A stretch of 64,000 nucleotides of DNA from Gammaproteobacteria bacterium (GTDB lineage Bacteria > Pseudomonadota > Gammaproteobacteria > SZUA-229). A program made the translations under genes and the position numbers. Below the pieces are notes generated by a model that was given only the letters and a program-made list of their open reading frames with translations, was not told the DNA's origin and made no database searches. Positions 8,081 through 17,208 of the stretch are shown piece after piece. The DNA is taken from the NCBI GenBank assembly GCA_029882355.1, contig JAOUKV010000001.1:1-64000 (forward strand). The letters are read 5' to 3'. Position 1 is the stretch's first letter. Every line of letters starts with the position of its first letter.

Positions 8081-9649
8081 TCATTCCCACTCAATCGTTG
8101 CTGGCGGCTTGCCTGAAATATCGTAAGTAACGCGAGATATACCATCAACCTCGTTGATGATACGCGTAGAAACATGACCAAGAAAATCATAAGGCAGGTG
8201 TGCCCAACGCGCTGTCATAAAGTCGATAGTTTCAACTGCACGGATTGCCACCACATAATCATAGCGACGACCATCACCCATCACGCCCACTGACTTAACC
8301 GGAAGAAACACAGTGAATGCCTGACTCACTTTATCGTACAAATCATTCTTATAAAGCTCTTCGATAAAAATGTGATCAGCCAGGCGCAATAAATCCGCAT
8401 ATTCTTTTTTCACCTCACCAAGAATACGAACACCCAGGCCCGGACCGGGGAACGGATGACGGTAAACCATTTCAGAAGGCAGACCTAATTCAACACCAAT
8501 TTTACGCACTTCATCTTTAAACAGTTCGCGTAAGGGCTCGACCAGTTTCAAACGCATACCTTCGGGCAGACCACCGACATTGTGATGCGATTTAATCAGA
8601 TGTGAATTTTTACTACCGGCCGATTCAATCACGTCAGGATAAATCGTACCCTGCGCCAGCCAGTTTGCATTGGTTAATTTGTTCGATTCTTCTTCAAAAA
8701 TTTCAACGAAAACTCGACCGATAATTTTTCGTTTCTGTTCAGGATCATTAACGCCCTTCAACTCATCAAGAAAACGCTGTTCCGCATCAACACGAATCAC
8801 TTTAACGCCCATGTTTTGAGCGAACAAAGCCATTACCTGGTCGCCTTCATGGTGTCGCAACAAACCGTTATCGACAAACACACAGGTTAACTGCTTGCCA
8901 ATCGCCTTATGCAACATAGCAGCGACCACGGATGAATCAACACCACCCGATAAACCTAAAACGACTTCATCGCTACCGACCTGTTCACGGATACGATGAA
9001 TGTTATCTTCAACAATGTTGTCCGATGTCCACAAACCAGCACAACCACAAATATCGTGCACAAAGCGCTCGATGATGCGTTGCCCCTGTTTGGTATGTGT
9101 CACCTCAGGGTGAAACTGCACACCATAAAAACCGCGCTCCTCATTAGCCATACCGGCTAAGGGTGCATTGTCGCTACTGGCGATACAGACAAAACCTTCC
9201 GGCAACTCGTCTACTTTGTCGCCGTGAGACATCCACACATCCAGAAAGGCGTGACCTTCTTCATTGACGTGATCTTCTATGTCTTTAAATAATTTACTGT
9301 GACCACGCGCGCGCACCTGGGCAAAACCAAATTCACGATGCGTGGATGCAACCACTTTGCCGCCCAATTGCGCCGCCATGGTTTGCATGCCGTAACAAAT
9401 ACCCAGCACCGGCACATCCATATTGAAAACAAGATCTGGTGCAACTAGTGTATCTTCCGCCGTCACCGACTCCGGACCACCAGAAATAATAATACCGCTG
9501 GGTTTGAAATCGCGTATTTCCTGATCATCAATTGTAGTGTGGTGAATTTCACAATAAACACCGGCTTCACGAACGCGTCGCGCAATCAGCTGGGTGTACT
9601 GTGAACCAAAATCGAGTATGAGTATCCGGTCGGAATGAATGTCTTGCAT
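8081..9649 (-). CDS. guaA: GMP synthase (glutamine-hydrolysing)
   Basis: GuaA aminates XMP to GMP using glutamine and ATP, the last step of guanine nucleotide synthesis. The 522-residue product has a class I glutamine amidotransferase domain at about 1-200 (nucleophile cysteine in GICYGMQ, His-Glu pair in FHPEVTH), an ATP pyrophosphatase domain with the PP-loop LSGGVDSSV near 230, and the C-terminal dimerisation domain ending in IEWE. The length is normal. It follows guaB on the same strand but is separated from it by a strong terminator-like hairpin, so it may have its own promoter or depend on read-through. Confidence 0.98.
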   Translation of the reverse strand: MQDIHSDRILILDFGSQYTQLIARRVREAGVYCEIHHTTIDDQEIRDFKPSGIIISGGPESVTAEDTLVAPDLVFNMDVPVLGICYGMQTMAAQLGGKVVASTHREFGFAQVRARGHSKLFKDIEDHVNEEGHAFLDVWMSHGDKVDELPEGFVCIASSDNAPLAGMANEERGFYGVQFHPEVTHTKQGQRIIERFVHDICGCAGLWTSDNIVEDNIHRIREQVGSDEVVLGLSGGVDSSVVAAMLHKAIGKQLTCVFVDNGLLRHHEGDQVMALFAQNMGVKVIRVDAEQRFLDELKGVNDPEQKRKIIGRVFVEIFEEESNKLTNANWLAQGTIYPDVIESAGSKNSHLIKSHHNVGGLPEGMRLKLVEPLRELFKDEVRKIGVELGLPSEMVYRHPFPGPGLGVRILGEVKKEYADLLRLADHIFIEELYKNDLYDKVSQAFTVFLPVKSVGVMGDGRRYDYVVAIRAVETIDFMTARWAHLPYDFLGHVSTRIINEVDGISRVTYDISGKPPATIEWE

Positions 9650-9680
9650 AATTTTCTTAATAATAAAAAACTAAAAAATA

Positions 9681-9727
9681 AAAAAGGCGCAGAGAAAACA
9701 ACTCAACGTGTATTTCTTTGCGCCTTT
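9681..9727 (-). terminator. Rho-independent terminator after guaB
   Basis: A long stem pairs the stretch around 9681-9697 with 9713-9727 (core GGCGCA/TGCGCC plus flanking A/T pairs). On the minus strand it runs into a T-rich tract (9676-9685 complement). It stands between guaB and guaA, so it should limit read-through from guaB into guaA. Confidence 0.7.
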
Positions 9728-9748
9728 GCGTATTTATGTTTCGCTCTT

Positions 9749-11209
9749 TTACGAAGAACGGTAATTAGGCGCTTCCTTGGTAATGGTCACATCATGTACA
9801 TGCGACTCTGACATACCGGCACCCGAGATGCGCACAAATTTTGGCTTGCTGCGCATTTCATCAATCGAAGTGCAACCGACATAACCCATACTTGAGCGCA
9901 GACCACCTATCATTTGATGAACGATGGCACTCAGCGGGCCTTTATAAGCAACACGACCTTCAATACCTTCTGGCACCAATTTATCACTGCCTGCTGAACT
10001 ATCCTGGAAGTAGCGATCACTAGAACCTTTCTTCATTGCACCCAATGAACCCATGCCGCGATAAGCTTTGTAGGAACGCCCCTGGTACAAAATAACTTCG
10101 CCCGGTGCCTCTTCAGTCCCGGCGAGCATACCACCAACCATAATGCAGTAACCACCGGCAGCAATTGCTTTTGCCATATCACCAGAGTAACGAATACCAC
10201 CATCAGCAATCAAAGGAATACCTGTACCTTCGAGTGCCGCAGCCACATTTGAAATTGCGGTAATTTGCGGCACACCGACACCAGCAACAATACGTGTAGT
10301 ACAAATCGAACCAGGACCAATGCCCACTTTGACGCCATCAGCACCGGCATCCATCAGCGCTTTAGCGGCATCACCTGTAGCGATATTGCCGCCAATCACC
10401 TGCACAGCAGGAAAATTCTTCTTGGTCCATGCCACTCGGTCAAGCACGGCCTGTGAATGACCGTGTGCAGTATCAACCACAATGACATCAACACCAGCAT
10501 TAGCCAGTAATTCAATACGTTCTTCTGTATCGGCACCAGTACCAACGGCTGCGCCCACTCTCAAACGACCTTGGCTGTCTTTACTTGCATTAGGGTAATC
10601 GGTAGATTTTTGAATATCTTTAACCGTGATCATGCCACGAAGTTTAAAGTCATCGTTCACCACCAGTACACGTTCGATACGGTGTTTGTGTAACAGAGCC
10701 AATACTTCTTCTTTTGGTGCGCCTTCTTTCACCGTCACTAGTTTTTCTTTCGGTGTCATCACAGCTGAAACGGGCTGGTCCAGATTAATTTCAAAACGCA
10801 CATCACGACTGGTCACCAGACCAACCAGATTATCACCTTGCATCACTGGCACACCCGAAATTTTATAGTGCTCACGCAACTCGATAACTTCACGAACAGA
10901 GGTATCCGGTGAAACTTTCACGGGATCAGTAATCACACCACTTTCATATTTTTTAACACGATTAACTTCAGCAGCCTGTTCCTCTGGCGACATGTTTTTA
11001 TGGATAATGCCAAGGCCGCCTTCCTGTGCTAATGCAATCGATAAACGCGCTTCAGTCACGGTGTCCATGGCTGCAGATAGCAGAGGGATATTCAATTCGA
11101 TGTCGCGAGTCACCTTGGTGGTCAGATTGACATCTTTGGGCATAACTATGGAATGGTCGGGAACCAGTAAAACGTCGTCAAAAGTGAGGGCTTCCTCAAT
11201 TATTCTCAT
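9749..11209 (-). CDS. guaB: IMP dehydrogenase
   Basis: GuaB oxidises IMP to XMP with NAD+, the committed step to guanine nucleotides. From the chosen start the product has 486 residues and begins [15 protein letters not shown], as in known GuaB. It has the TIM barrel, two inserted CBS domains at about 90-205, the catalytic cysteine in the [11 protein letters not shown] loop and the KGSSDRY flap region. The start at 11209 is supported by AGGAA just upstream and by a consensus-like promoter at 11250-11278, which lies inside the longer reading frame that could begin at 11281. It is divergent from xseA. Confidence 0.98.
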   Translation of the reverse strand: MRIIEEALTFDDVLLVPDHSIVMPKDVNLTTKVTRDIELNIPLLSAAMDTVTEARLSIALAQEGGLGIIHKNMSPEEQAAEVNRVKKYESGVITDPVKVSPDTSVREVIELREHYKISGVPVMQGDNLVGLVTSRDVRFEINLDQPVSAVMTPKEKLVTVKEGAPKEEVLALLHKHRIERVLVVNDDFKLRGMITVKDIQKSTDYPNASKDSQGRLRVGAAVGTGADTEERIELLANAGVDVIVVDTAHGHSQAVLDRVAWTKKNFPAVQVIGGNIATGDAAKALMDAGADGVKVGIGPGSICTTRIVAGVGVPQITAISNVAAALEGTGIPLIADGGIRYSGDMAKAIAAGGYCIMVGGMLAGTEEAPGEVILYQGRSYKAYRGMGSLGAMKKGSSDRYFQDSSAGSDKLVPEGIEGRVAYKGPLSAIVHQMIGGLRSSMGYVGCTSIDEMRSKPKFVRISGAGMSESHVHDVTITKEAPNYRSS

Positions 11210-11249
11210 AGCGGTTCCTATATACTGTGGTGATCTTATAAAGCCCGCC

Positions 11250-11278
11250 ATTATAGGCTTCTGACGATTATTCGTAAA
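11250..11278 (-). promoter_or_regulatory. guaB promoter with GC-rich discriminator
   Basis: On the minus strand, TTTACG (-35, 11273-11278) and a perfect TATAAT (-10, 11250-11255) are separated by 17 bases. The next bases are GGCGGGC, a GC-rich discriminator of the kind found at promoters repressed by ppGpp and DksA. E. coli guaB is known to be under stringent control. Control here is inferred. Confidence 0.6.
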
Positions 11279-11294
11279 CAATAATAAGAAAACA

Positions 11295-11324
11295 TTGCAA
11301 CAAAATAGTCAATAAGTGTATAAC
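11295..11324 (+). promoter_or_regulatory. Candidate xseA promoter
   Basis: TTGCAA (11295-11300) and TATAAC (11319-11324) are spaced 18 bases apart, 50 bases before the xseA start. They lie back to back with the guaB promoter. Assignment is by motif only. Confidence 0.45.
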
Positions 11325-11375
11325 GAGCACTTGTTTAAACCGCTGAGAAACTCAGAAGTCGATTTTAATTGAACG

Positions 11376-12734
11376 ATGTTACCTGATAAAAAATCCAACT
11401 CTGCTAACCGCAGCCTCTACTCTGTTTCCGAACTCAACCGTTCGGCGGCCACTGTACTCGAACAAAATTTTTCGTGGATATGGGTAGAAGGCGAGATTTC
11501 CAATCTGGCACAACCTGCTTCGGGCCACAGCTATTTTAGCCTGAAGGACAGTCAGGCACAGATTCGTTGCGCCATGTTCAAAAGCCGTAACAACGGTGTG
11601 AACTTCCGACCCGAAAATGGCCAGCAAGTTCAGATTCGAGGCAAAGTAAGCCTGTATCAACCGCGCGGCGACTATCAGCTGATTGTTGATCGTATGGAGG
11701 AAGCCGGTGATGGCGCACTGCAACGCAAATTTGAAGCCCTCAAAGCCAAGCTCGCCGCCGAAGGCCTGTTCGACGAAGACATAAAACAGGACATTCCCGA
11801 ACTACCCGAATGTATCGGCGTCATCACCTCCAACACCGGTGCAGCTATTCACGATGTGCTTAGCGTCATCAAACGACGCTTTCCCTCAATTCCAGTTAAA
11901 TTATATTCTGTACCGGTTCAGGGTGAGGCCGCAGCACCCGCAATCTGTCGAGCACTTGAACTGGTAGAAGAGCAGGCCGAGTGCGACGTGGTGCTGCTGG
12001 TGCGTGGTGGTGGCTCACTCGAAGACCTGTGGGCTTTCAATGAAGAAAGCGTCGCCTGGGCGATTTACGAGTGCCCAATCCCTGTGGTCAGCGGTATCGG
12101 CCACGAAGTCGATGTCACGATTGCAGATTTTGTCGCCGATATTCGTGCTGCTACACCAACTGCAGCAGCTGAAACGGTCACACCCGATCAAAACGCGTGG
12201 TTACAATCCATCGAATGGTACGGTCTGCGATTACAACAACTAATGGAAGAGAGAATACAGCGTCGTAATGAAACACTGAGCTGGTTATGTAAACGTCTGT
12301 CACAGCAACATCCGGTGGCGGTGGTTCAGCGATTAAGCCAAAGGCTGGATGATGTCGAGCAACGCCTCAACTACGCCTGGCGTTACCGCTTGCAGCAACA
12401 ACAAAACCGACACCAACAACTGCAGTCCCGTTTATTGACGGCTTCACCGAAACAGCACGTCAGTCGTTACCAGCATCGGCTACAAATTCTGGGACAAAAT
12501 CTGCAACATCATATAGAGCAAACCCTACAGCGACAAAAATCCAGACTGCAAAATAATGCCCGCACACTGAACGCCATCAGCCCATTAAAGACATTGGAGC
12601 GAGGCTATTCAATTAGCCAAAATGCCGCAGGCAAGGCCATCATTCACAGCAATGAAATTTCGGTAGGCGAAGAGCTTCAAACTCTTCTTTATAAAGGGAA
12701 AATCATTAGTCAGGTCAAAAAAATCATCCCTTAA
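11376..12734 (+). CDS. xseA: Exodeoxyribonuclease VII large subunit
   Basis: XseA with the small subunit XseB degrades single-stranded DNA from both ends in mismatch repair and damage processing. The 452-residue product has the N-terminal OB-fold nucleic-acid-binding domain (about 15-115) and the catalytic Exonuc_VII_L domain with conserved GVITSNTGAA, RGGGSLEDLW and GIGHEVDVTIADFVAD segments. A long glutamine-rich coiled-coil region (about 260-400) follows, which binds XseB copies. Length and domain order are normal. xseB is not in the window. It is divergent from guaB. Confidence 0.97.
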   Translation: MLPDKKSNSANRSLYSVSELNRSAATVLEQNFSWIWVEGEISNLAQPASGHSYFSLKDSQAQIRCAMFKSRNNGVNFRPENGQQVQIRGKVSLYQPRGDYQLIVDRMEEAGDGALQRKFEALKAKLAAEGLFDEDIKQDIPELPECIGVITSNTGAAIHDVLSVIKRRFPSIPVKLYSVPVQGEAAAPAICRALELVEEQAECDVVLLVRGGGSLEDLWAFNEESVAWAIYECPIPVVSGIGHEVDVTIADFVADIRAATPTAAAETVTPDQNAWLQSIEWYGLRLQQLMEERIQRRNETLSWLCKRLSQQHPVAVVQRLSQRLDDVEQRLNYAWRYRLQQQQNRHQQLQSRLLTASPKQHVSRYQHRLQILGQNLQHHIEQTLQRQKSRLQNNARTLNAISPLKTLERGYSISQNAAGKAIIHSNEISVGEELQTLLYKGKIISQVKKIIP

Positions 12735-12759
12735 ACTTTCTAAATTTCGACGATTTTTG

Positions 12760-12787
12760 TTGCACTATCTAGTGCTTTTATGATAAA
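12760..12787 (+). promoter_or_regulatory. Candidate dksA promoter containing a palindrome
   Basis: TTGCAC (12760-12765) and GATAAA (12782-12787) are 16 bases apart. A perfect 14-base palindrome, GCACTATCTAGTGC (12762-12775), overlaps the -35 and spacer. It could be an operator, or with the following TTTT a weak terminator for xseA. The promoter match is modest. Confidence 0.35.
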
Positions 12788-12830
12788 TAGTCGCGCTCAG
12801 TTTTTATTCAAATGATACTTGGAGTCATCA

Positions 12831-13262
12831 ATGGCCAAAGAAGCGCCTTTAAAAGAACATGTTTTCACACCTTATAAGCCTAAAAAAGGTGAAGAATATA
12901 TGAGTGAAGGGCAGGCAGCTCACTTCACAGAAATTCTGGAAGCATGGAAAAAAGACCTCATGCAGGAAGTTGACCGTACGGTTGACCACATGAAAGATGA
13001 AGCGGCGAATTTCCCTGACCCTGCTGACCGTGCTACTCAGGAAGAAGAGTTCAGTCTGGAACTACGTACTCGTGACCGTGAACGCAAACTAATCAAAAAA
13101 ATCGACGATACGCTCGACCTGATCAGCAGCGGTGAATACGGCTACTGCGAAACCTGTGGTGTTGATATCGGCCTGAAACGCCTTGAAGCTCGCCCTACTG
13201 CAACACAGTGCATAGACTGCAAGAGTCTGGACGAGATCAAAGAGAAACAAATCAAAGGCTAA
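12831..13262 (+). CDS. dksA: RNA polymerase-binding transcription factor DksA
   Basis: DksA inserts its coiled coil into the RNA polymerase secondary channel and, with ppGpp, represses stable-RNA promoters and activates amino-acid genes. The 143-residue product has the long coiled coil with the functional DPADRA tip (D-x-x-D-x-A motif) near 64-69 and a C-terminal four-cysteine zinc finger (CETC...CIDC). The ATG at 12831 is chosen because GGAG lies six bases upstream; a TTG four codons earlier would place the start on that site. It is followed by a terminator and then gluQ, the usual gammaproteobacterial pair. Confidence 0.97.
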   Translation: MAKEAPLKEHVFTPYKPKKGEEYMSEGQAAHFTEILEAWKKDLMQEVDRTVDHMKDEAANFPDPADRATQEEEFSLELRTRDRERKLIKKIDDTLDLISSGEYGYCETCGVDIGLKRLEARPTATQCIDCKSLDEIKEKQIKG

Positions 13263-13285
13263 AGCTTTCTGATTTTGTATCGCAT

Positions 13286-13317
13286 AAAAAAGCCGAAGCC
13301 TTTGCTTCGGCTTTTTT
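13286..13317 (+). terminator. Rho-independent terminator after dksA
   Basis: The stem GCCGAAGC/GCTTCGGC (13292-13299 and 13304-13311) with a 4-base loop is flanked by A6 and T6. It is strong and works in both directions. It separates dksA from gluQ by termination. Confidence 0.88.
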
Positions 13318-13334
13318 ATGCATAATATCCAGCC

Positions 13335-14219
13335 ATGAATAAACAAATCTACCGCGGCCGCTTTGCCCCCTCACCCACCGGCGATTTACACCTCGGCACC
13401 CTGCTCGCCGCCGTCGGTAGTTATCTGCAGGCCAGAAGCCAACATGGCGAATGGCTAATGCGTATTGAGGATGTTGATACCACCCGCCGCGTTAAAGGCG
13501 CGGCTGATGCCCTACTACGTGCGCTGGAAGGTTTTGGTTTTGAATGGGATGGTGAAGTGGTTTACCAATCACAACGCACCGATCTGTATGAATCTGCACT
13601 GGAAATACTTTCACAAAAAGACCAAATCTACCCCTGCACCTGTTCGCGCAAACAACTGGCTGATGAAGGCCCGGTCTACGTAGGCCACTGTCGCCAGCTT
13701 CGCTTACCGCTAGCCGAAGAACATGCTTTGCGCCTGCGCGTCGAAGACCAGCTTATTGGTTTTGATGATCAGGTCATCGGCTATTACCAGCAAACACTCG
13801 CCAGCGAATGTGGTGACTTTGTCATCAAACGCAAAGACGGCCTGTTCGCCTATCAATTAGCGGTGGTCGTTGATGATGCCAAACAGGGCATTAACGAAGT
13901 GGTACGTGGTATTGATCTGCTTGATTCCACGCCACGACAAATCTATCTGCAACAACAACTTGGCTACGCACAGCCCGATTACCTGCACCTACCCCTGCTA
14001 GTTGATGAGCACGGCCACAAACTCGGAAAATCTACCGGCGCGGCTGCACTCGATCTTTCACAACCCGTTTTTCACTTACATTCGGCACTTGAGCTGCTAG
14101 GGCAAAAACCGCCCGCAGAGCTCGCCAGAGACGACCTCAACCAACTCTGGTTATGGGCGGCTGAACACTGGAACATTGATCTTATACCTACACAAAGTCT
14201 AACCATCAATCAGAACTGA
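13335..14219 (+). CDS. gluQ: Glutamyl-Q tRNA(Asp) synthetase
   Basis: GluQ-RS attaches glutamate to queuosine 34 of tRNA-Asp. The 294-residue product is a truncated class I glutamyl-tRNA synthetase lacking the anticodon-binding domain. It has the HIGH-like region in RFAPSPTGDLHLGTL, a zinc site starting CTCSRKQ (about 98-122), and the KMSKS-like HKLGKSTG near 232. Length and position behind dksA are typical. The start is 17 bases after the dksA terminator, so it needs its own promoter or read-through. Confidence 0.95.
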   Translation: MNKQIYRGRFAPSPTGDLHLGTLLAAVGSYLQARSQHGEWLMRIEDVDTTRRVKGAADALLRALEGFGFEWDGEVVYQSQRTDLYESALEILSQKDQIYPCTCSRKQLADEGPVYVGHCRQLRLPLAEEHALRLRVEDQLIGFDDQVIGYYQQTLASECGDFVIKRKDGLFAYQLAVVVDDAKQGINEVVRGIDLLDSTPRQIYLQQQLGYAQPDYLHLPLLVDEHGHKLGKSTGAAALDLSQPVFHLHSALELLGQKPPAELARDDLNQLWLWAAEHWNIDLIPTQSLTINQN

Positions 14220-14226
14220 AACAGGC

Positions 14227-14256
14227 TTGCAGACATAGCTAGTGCCTGTGTATTAT
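14227..14256 (+). promoter_or_regulatory. Candidate acs promoter
   Basis: TTGCAG (14227-14232) and TATTAT (14251-14256) have an 18-base spacer and lie 38 bases upstream of the acs start, which has GAGGG as its ribosome-binding site (14284-14288). Motif-based assignment only. Confidence 0.45.
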
Positions 14257-14294
14257 CAATGGTCACTTAAGAATAAAAATGTAGAGGGAAAACC

Positions 14295-16259
14295 ATGTCC
14301 AGCAACGATATTAATTCCACACTCGTCGAAAATCGTCTCTTTCCACCCAGCGAAGAATTCGTCGCCAATGCAAGAATTAAACCGGCCGATTTTACCGCTC
14401 TACACAAACAGGCAGAAGACGATTATGAAGGCTTCTGGGCCAATCAGGCGAAACAGAATATCGACTGGCACAAACCTTTTACTACGGTTCTAGATGACAG
14501 CAATGCTCCACATTATCAATGGTTTACCGATGGCGAGCTGAATCTTTCCTATAACTGCATCGACAAGCATCTGGCCACGCAAGCCGACAAAACCGCGATT
14601 ATTTTTGAAGGTGAAAAAGGCGATACCCGCCACATTTCCTATCAACAATTACACGATGACGTCTGCCAGTTTGCCAATGGCATGAAAGCGCGCGGCATCA
14701 AAAAAGGTGACCGCGTAATTATCTATATGCCAATGACGGCAGAGGCAGTCATCGCCATGCAGGCCTGTGCACGTATCGGCGCGATTCACTCCGTGGTGTT
14801 TGGTGGTTTCTCAGCCGACTCCCTGCGCGACCGCATAGATGATGCGGGCGCGGTGATGTTGATCACCGCTGATGGCGGCCATCGTGGTGGAAAAATCGTC
14901 GAGCTGAAAGAGGCGGCTGACAAATCACTGGCAAAAGCTGGTAGCACCATCGAGAATGTCATCGTACTGAAACGCACTGGCCACGACATCAATATGCAAC
15001 AGGGCCGTGACCACTGGTGGCACGATATCATCGAAGACCAGAGCACAGAATGCGAACCAGAGTGGGTGAACGCCACACATCCTCTATTTCTGCTTTACAC
15101 CTCCGGCTCCACCGGCAAACCCAAAGGCATCCAGCACTCCACCGCTGGTTATCTACTCAATGCCATCGTTACCAATTTATGGGTGTTCGATTTACAGGAT
15201 AAAGACATCTTCTGGTGCACCGCCGATGTCGGCTGGATCACCGGCCACACCTATGTTGCCTTCGGCCCGCTGGCCGCCGGTTCAACCGTGGTCATTTATG
15301 AAGGCGCACCGGTGGTGCCCGATGCCGGTCGTTTCTGGAAAATATGTGAAGAACTCAAAGTCACCATTTTCTACACCGCACCCACCGCGATACGCGCACT
15401 AATGAAATTCGGTGATGAGTTCCCGAACAAATATGACCTGTCATCGATCCGCCTGCTAGGCACTGTCGGTGAACCGATCAACCCCGAAGCATGGATGTGG
15501 TACCACAAGGTCATCGGCAAAGAACGCTGCCCCATCGTCGATACCTGGTGGCAGACCGAAACTGGTGCCAACATGATCGCGCCCATCCCCGGCGCAGTCA
15601 GCACCAAACCCGGCTCCTGCACCCTGCCCCTGCCCGGCATCATCGCCGATGTCGTCAACGAACAGGGCGAGTCCATCACCGAAGCCAACAAAGGCGGTTA
15701 TCTGGTCATCAGAAAACCTTTCCCCTCGATGTTACAAACGGTCTGGGGCGATGACCAACGCTACGTCGATACCTACTTCCCCAAATTCGACGGCAAATAC
15801 TACCTGGCCGGAGACAGCGCCCGAAGAGATGCCGACGGCTACTTCTGGATCATGGGAAGAATCGATGATGTGGTAAACATTTCCGGCCATCGCCTCGGCA
15901 CCATGGAGGTTGAATCCGCATTAGTTGCTCACGAACGCGTAGTAGAAGCTGCAGTAGTCAGTCGCCCGCACGAAGTAAAAGGCGAAGCCATTGTTGCCTT
16001 CGTTATTTGTCAGGGTGAAAGACCCGTCGGTGAAGAAGCCGAAAAAATGGTTCAGGAATTACGCGCATGGGTGGGTGAGCAAATTGGAGCGATAGCGAAA
16101 CCAGATGATATTCGTTTTGCGGATGGTTTACCGAAGACACGTTCTGGGAAGATTATGCGTAGATTGCTGAGGAATATTGCACGGGGTGAGGAGATTACGC
16201 AGGATATTTCTACTTTGGAGAATGAGGGGGTTGTTAAGCAGCTTCAAGGCAAAGAGTAA
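14295..16259 (+). CDS. acs: Acetyl-CoA synthetase
   Basis: Acs activates acetate to acetyl-CoA through acetyl-AMP. The 654-residue product has the Acs N-terminal domain, the AMP-binding signature [11 protein letters not shown] near 265, the [10 protein letters not shown] substrate-pocket segment and the C-terminal lid with the [11 protein letters not shown] motif, whose lysine is the known reversible acetylation site in this family. Length is normal. The gene ends 19 bases before a perfect palindromic repeat. It allows acetate use and scavenging. The tryptophan in TWWQTETG is typical of acetate rather than longer acyl substrates. Confidence 0.97.
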   Translation: MSSNDINSTLVENRLFPPSEEFVANARIKPADFTALHKQAEDDYEGFWANQAKQNIDWHKPFTTVLDDSNAPHYQWFTDGELNLSYNCIDKHLATQADKTAIIFEGEKGDTRHISYQQLHDDVCQFANGMKARGIKKGDRVIIYMPMTAEAVIAMQACARIGAIHSVVFGGFSADSLRDRIDDAGAVMLITADGGHRGGKIVELKEAADKSLAKAGSTIENVIVLKRTGHDINMQQGRDHWWHDIIEDQSTECEPEWVNATHPLFLLYTSGSTGKPKGIQHSTAGYLLNAIVTNLWVFDLQDKDIFWCTADVGWITGHTYVAFGPLAAGSTVVIYEGAPVVPDAGRFWKICEELKVTIFYTAPTAIRALMKFGDEFPNKYDLSSIRLLGTVGEPINPEAWMWYHKVIGKERCPIVDTWWQTETGANMIAPIPGAVSTKPGSCTLPLPGIIADVVNEQGESITEANKGGYLVIRKPFPSMLQTVWGDDQRYVDTYFPKFDGKYYLAGDSARRDADGYFWIMGRIDDVVNISGHRLGTMEVESALVAHERVVEAAVVSRPHEVKGEAIVAFVICQGERPVGEEAEKMVQELRAWVGEQIGAIAKPDDIRFADGLPKTRSGKIMRRLLRNIARGEEITQDISTLENEGVVKQLQGKE

Positions 16260-16278
16260 TTTTTTCGACCACTGATTG

Positions 16279-16308
16279 CCGTCATTCCCGCGTAGGCGGG
16301 AATGACGG
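16279..16308. repeat. dRS3-like palindrome, copy 1
   Basis: This is a perfect 13-bp inverted repeat, CCGTCATTCCCGC / GCGGGAATGACGG, with a GTAG centre. The core is ATTCCC-N8-GGGAAT, the pattern of the neisserial dRS3 element, also seen in other Proteobacteria. It could end acs transcription as a hairpin, but there is no T-run. The next 116 bases up to copy 2 hold no gene I can see. Confidence 0.8.
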
Positions 16309-16426
16309 TGTGGTATTCTTATCGACAGGATATGGTTTTGTATATCGTAGCGTGGTCAAGGAAACGCAATAAACATAAACCAAGATAAAACACAAAGTAC
16401 ATAAATAACTTAAAAACATAAATCCC

Positions 16427-16455
16427 CGTCATTCCCACGCAGGCGGGAATCCACA
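16427..16455. repeat. dRS3-like palindrome, copy 2
   Basis: The core ATTCCC-N8-GGGAAT lies at 16431-16450, with CGTC on its left and CCACAT on its right. It stands 19 bases upstream of the broken GIY-YIG gene. Relative to copy 3 it is inverted, so the GTC/GAC flanks face outwards. Confidence 0.75.
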
Positions 16456-16469
16456 TATCAGGCACTGCC

Positions 16470-16729
16470 ATGCACAAGGAACCTGCAGTCTATCTTCTCG
16501 CAAATAAGAAAAATGGTACGTTGTATATCGGTGTAACCAGCGATCTGCGTAAAAGAGTTTATCAACCAAATACGAAACACATATGCTCGTTTACTATGAA
16601 TTACATGAATCTATGGAAGCAGCAATTACCAGAGAAAAACAAATTAAGAAATGGAATCGAGAATGGAAGATCAACTTGATCGCCTCTCTGAACCCTGAGT
16701 GGGATGATTTGTATTCTTCGATTCTATAA
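16470..16729 (+). pseudogene. GIY-YIG endonuclease-like gene, frameshifted by internal deletion
   Basis: The first frame (from 16470) encodes the start of a small GIY-YIG domain protein (AVYLLANKKNGTLYIGVTSDLRKRV) and then loses similarity. From about 16568 the family's C-terminal half continues in another frame (MLVYYELHESMEAAI, then REKQIKKWNREWK and NPEWDDLYSS) to a TAA at 16727-16729. The central segment that normally joins the halves (roughly HKN..V.GFT) is missing, so a short out-of-frame deletion near 16566 is inferred. Intact relatives are about 90-100 residues long and often lie beside this palindrome type. It is flanked by palindrome copies 2 and 3. Confidence 0.8.
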
Positions 16730-16731
16730 AC

Positions 16732-16760
16732 ATGGATTCCCGCCTGCGCGGGAATGACGG
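16732..16760. repeat. dRS3-like palindrome, copy 3
   Basis: The core ATTCCC-N8-GGGAAT lies at 16736-16755 with ATGG on the left and GACGG on the right. It begins three bases after the pseudogene stop and is in opposite orientation to copy 2, so the pair bounds a cassette of about 335 bases. Confidence 0.75.
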
Positions 16761-16784
16761 TGATGTGTATTTCCTATTAGTACC

Positions 16785-16864
16785 GTAGAATGCGGTGAAG
16801 AATGAACCGCATCGTTCGCGTTCTTTTCTCGACAGATGCGGTTCGCAAGCTCACCACATCCTAC
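16785..16864. repeat. Large imperfect inverted repeat (about 30-bp arms)
   Basis: The left arm (16785-16813, starting GTAGAATGCGGTGAAG and ending GAACCGCATC) is an imperfect reverse complement of the right arm (16835-16864, GATGCGGTTCGC ... CACATCCTAC). A 21-base centre separates them. The outer GTAG...CTAC and inner CCGCATC/GATGCGG parts match best. It looks like a miniature palindromic intergenic element of the GTAGGGTGCG type. No coding content is visible. Confidence 0.7.
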
Positions 16865-16970
16865 AACAACATATTAACTGCTTTTCTTTTCGTAAAAGAA
16901 AGATACAAGCGCCAGCAAGCGCGGAAAATCCCTTATGGTTGGCACGACAATGCAGTAAACACTAATTAAA
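16865..16970. other. Intergenic stretch with a small A/T hairpin
   Basis: Only a short stem is visible, TTCTTTT/AAAAGAA around 16883-16900. I see no gene. The stretch ends at the stop of the small membrane peptide gene on the minus strand. Confidence 0.4.
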
Positions 16971-17090
16971 CTACCCCCCAGACAAGCTCACCCACGCAAT
17001 AACTCCAATTGTAACCACAGTAACTGCCAAAACCACAGCCACCAAACATGCTACACAAAAATCACCAAACAGCTTTGTAGAAAGATCCAT
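16971..17090 (-). CDS. Predicted 39-residue membrane peptide
   Basis: A short reading frame starts at ATG (17088-17090) with a strong GGAGG ribosome-binding site seven bases upstream, and ends at TAG. The peptide begins MDLSTKLFGDFC, has one hydrophobic segment (about 12-33, rich in Val, Ala and Thr) and ends SLSGG. It follows dctM by 118 bases on the same strand. No homologue is recognised. The strong ribosome site and the clean membrane segment support that it is real, but short frames can arise by chance. Confidence 0.55.
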   Translation of the reverse strand: MDLSTKLFGDFCVACLVAVVLAVTVVTIGVIAWVSLSGG

Positions 17091-17208
17091 CACACGCCTC
17101 CATTGAGTATTATTTATTAGTAATTACAGCGACCAAACTATCATACTAATTTAATAATCCATACATCGTTAGGTCATGTCAACAAGGTGACAGGTATATA
17201 GACTCACT

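Noticed and set aside
11210-11281. Longer guaB start at 11281
   Set aside because: The extra 24 residues do not resemble GuaB, a consensus-like promoter lies within them, and AGGAA precedes the ATG at 11209.
11379-11723. Minus-strand 114-residue reading frame
   Set aside because: It is a shadow of the xseA OB-fold region.
16470-16679. Intact 69-residue GIY-YIG protein
   Set aside because: The second half of the family sequence is in another frame after 16568, so the short frame is the front of a broken gene.
16279-16760. CRISPR array
   Set aside because: There are only three palindromes at irregular distance and in mixed orientation, with a gene remnant between, and no spacers.
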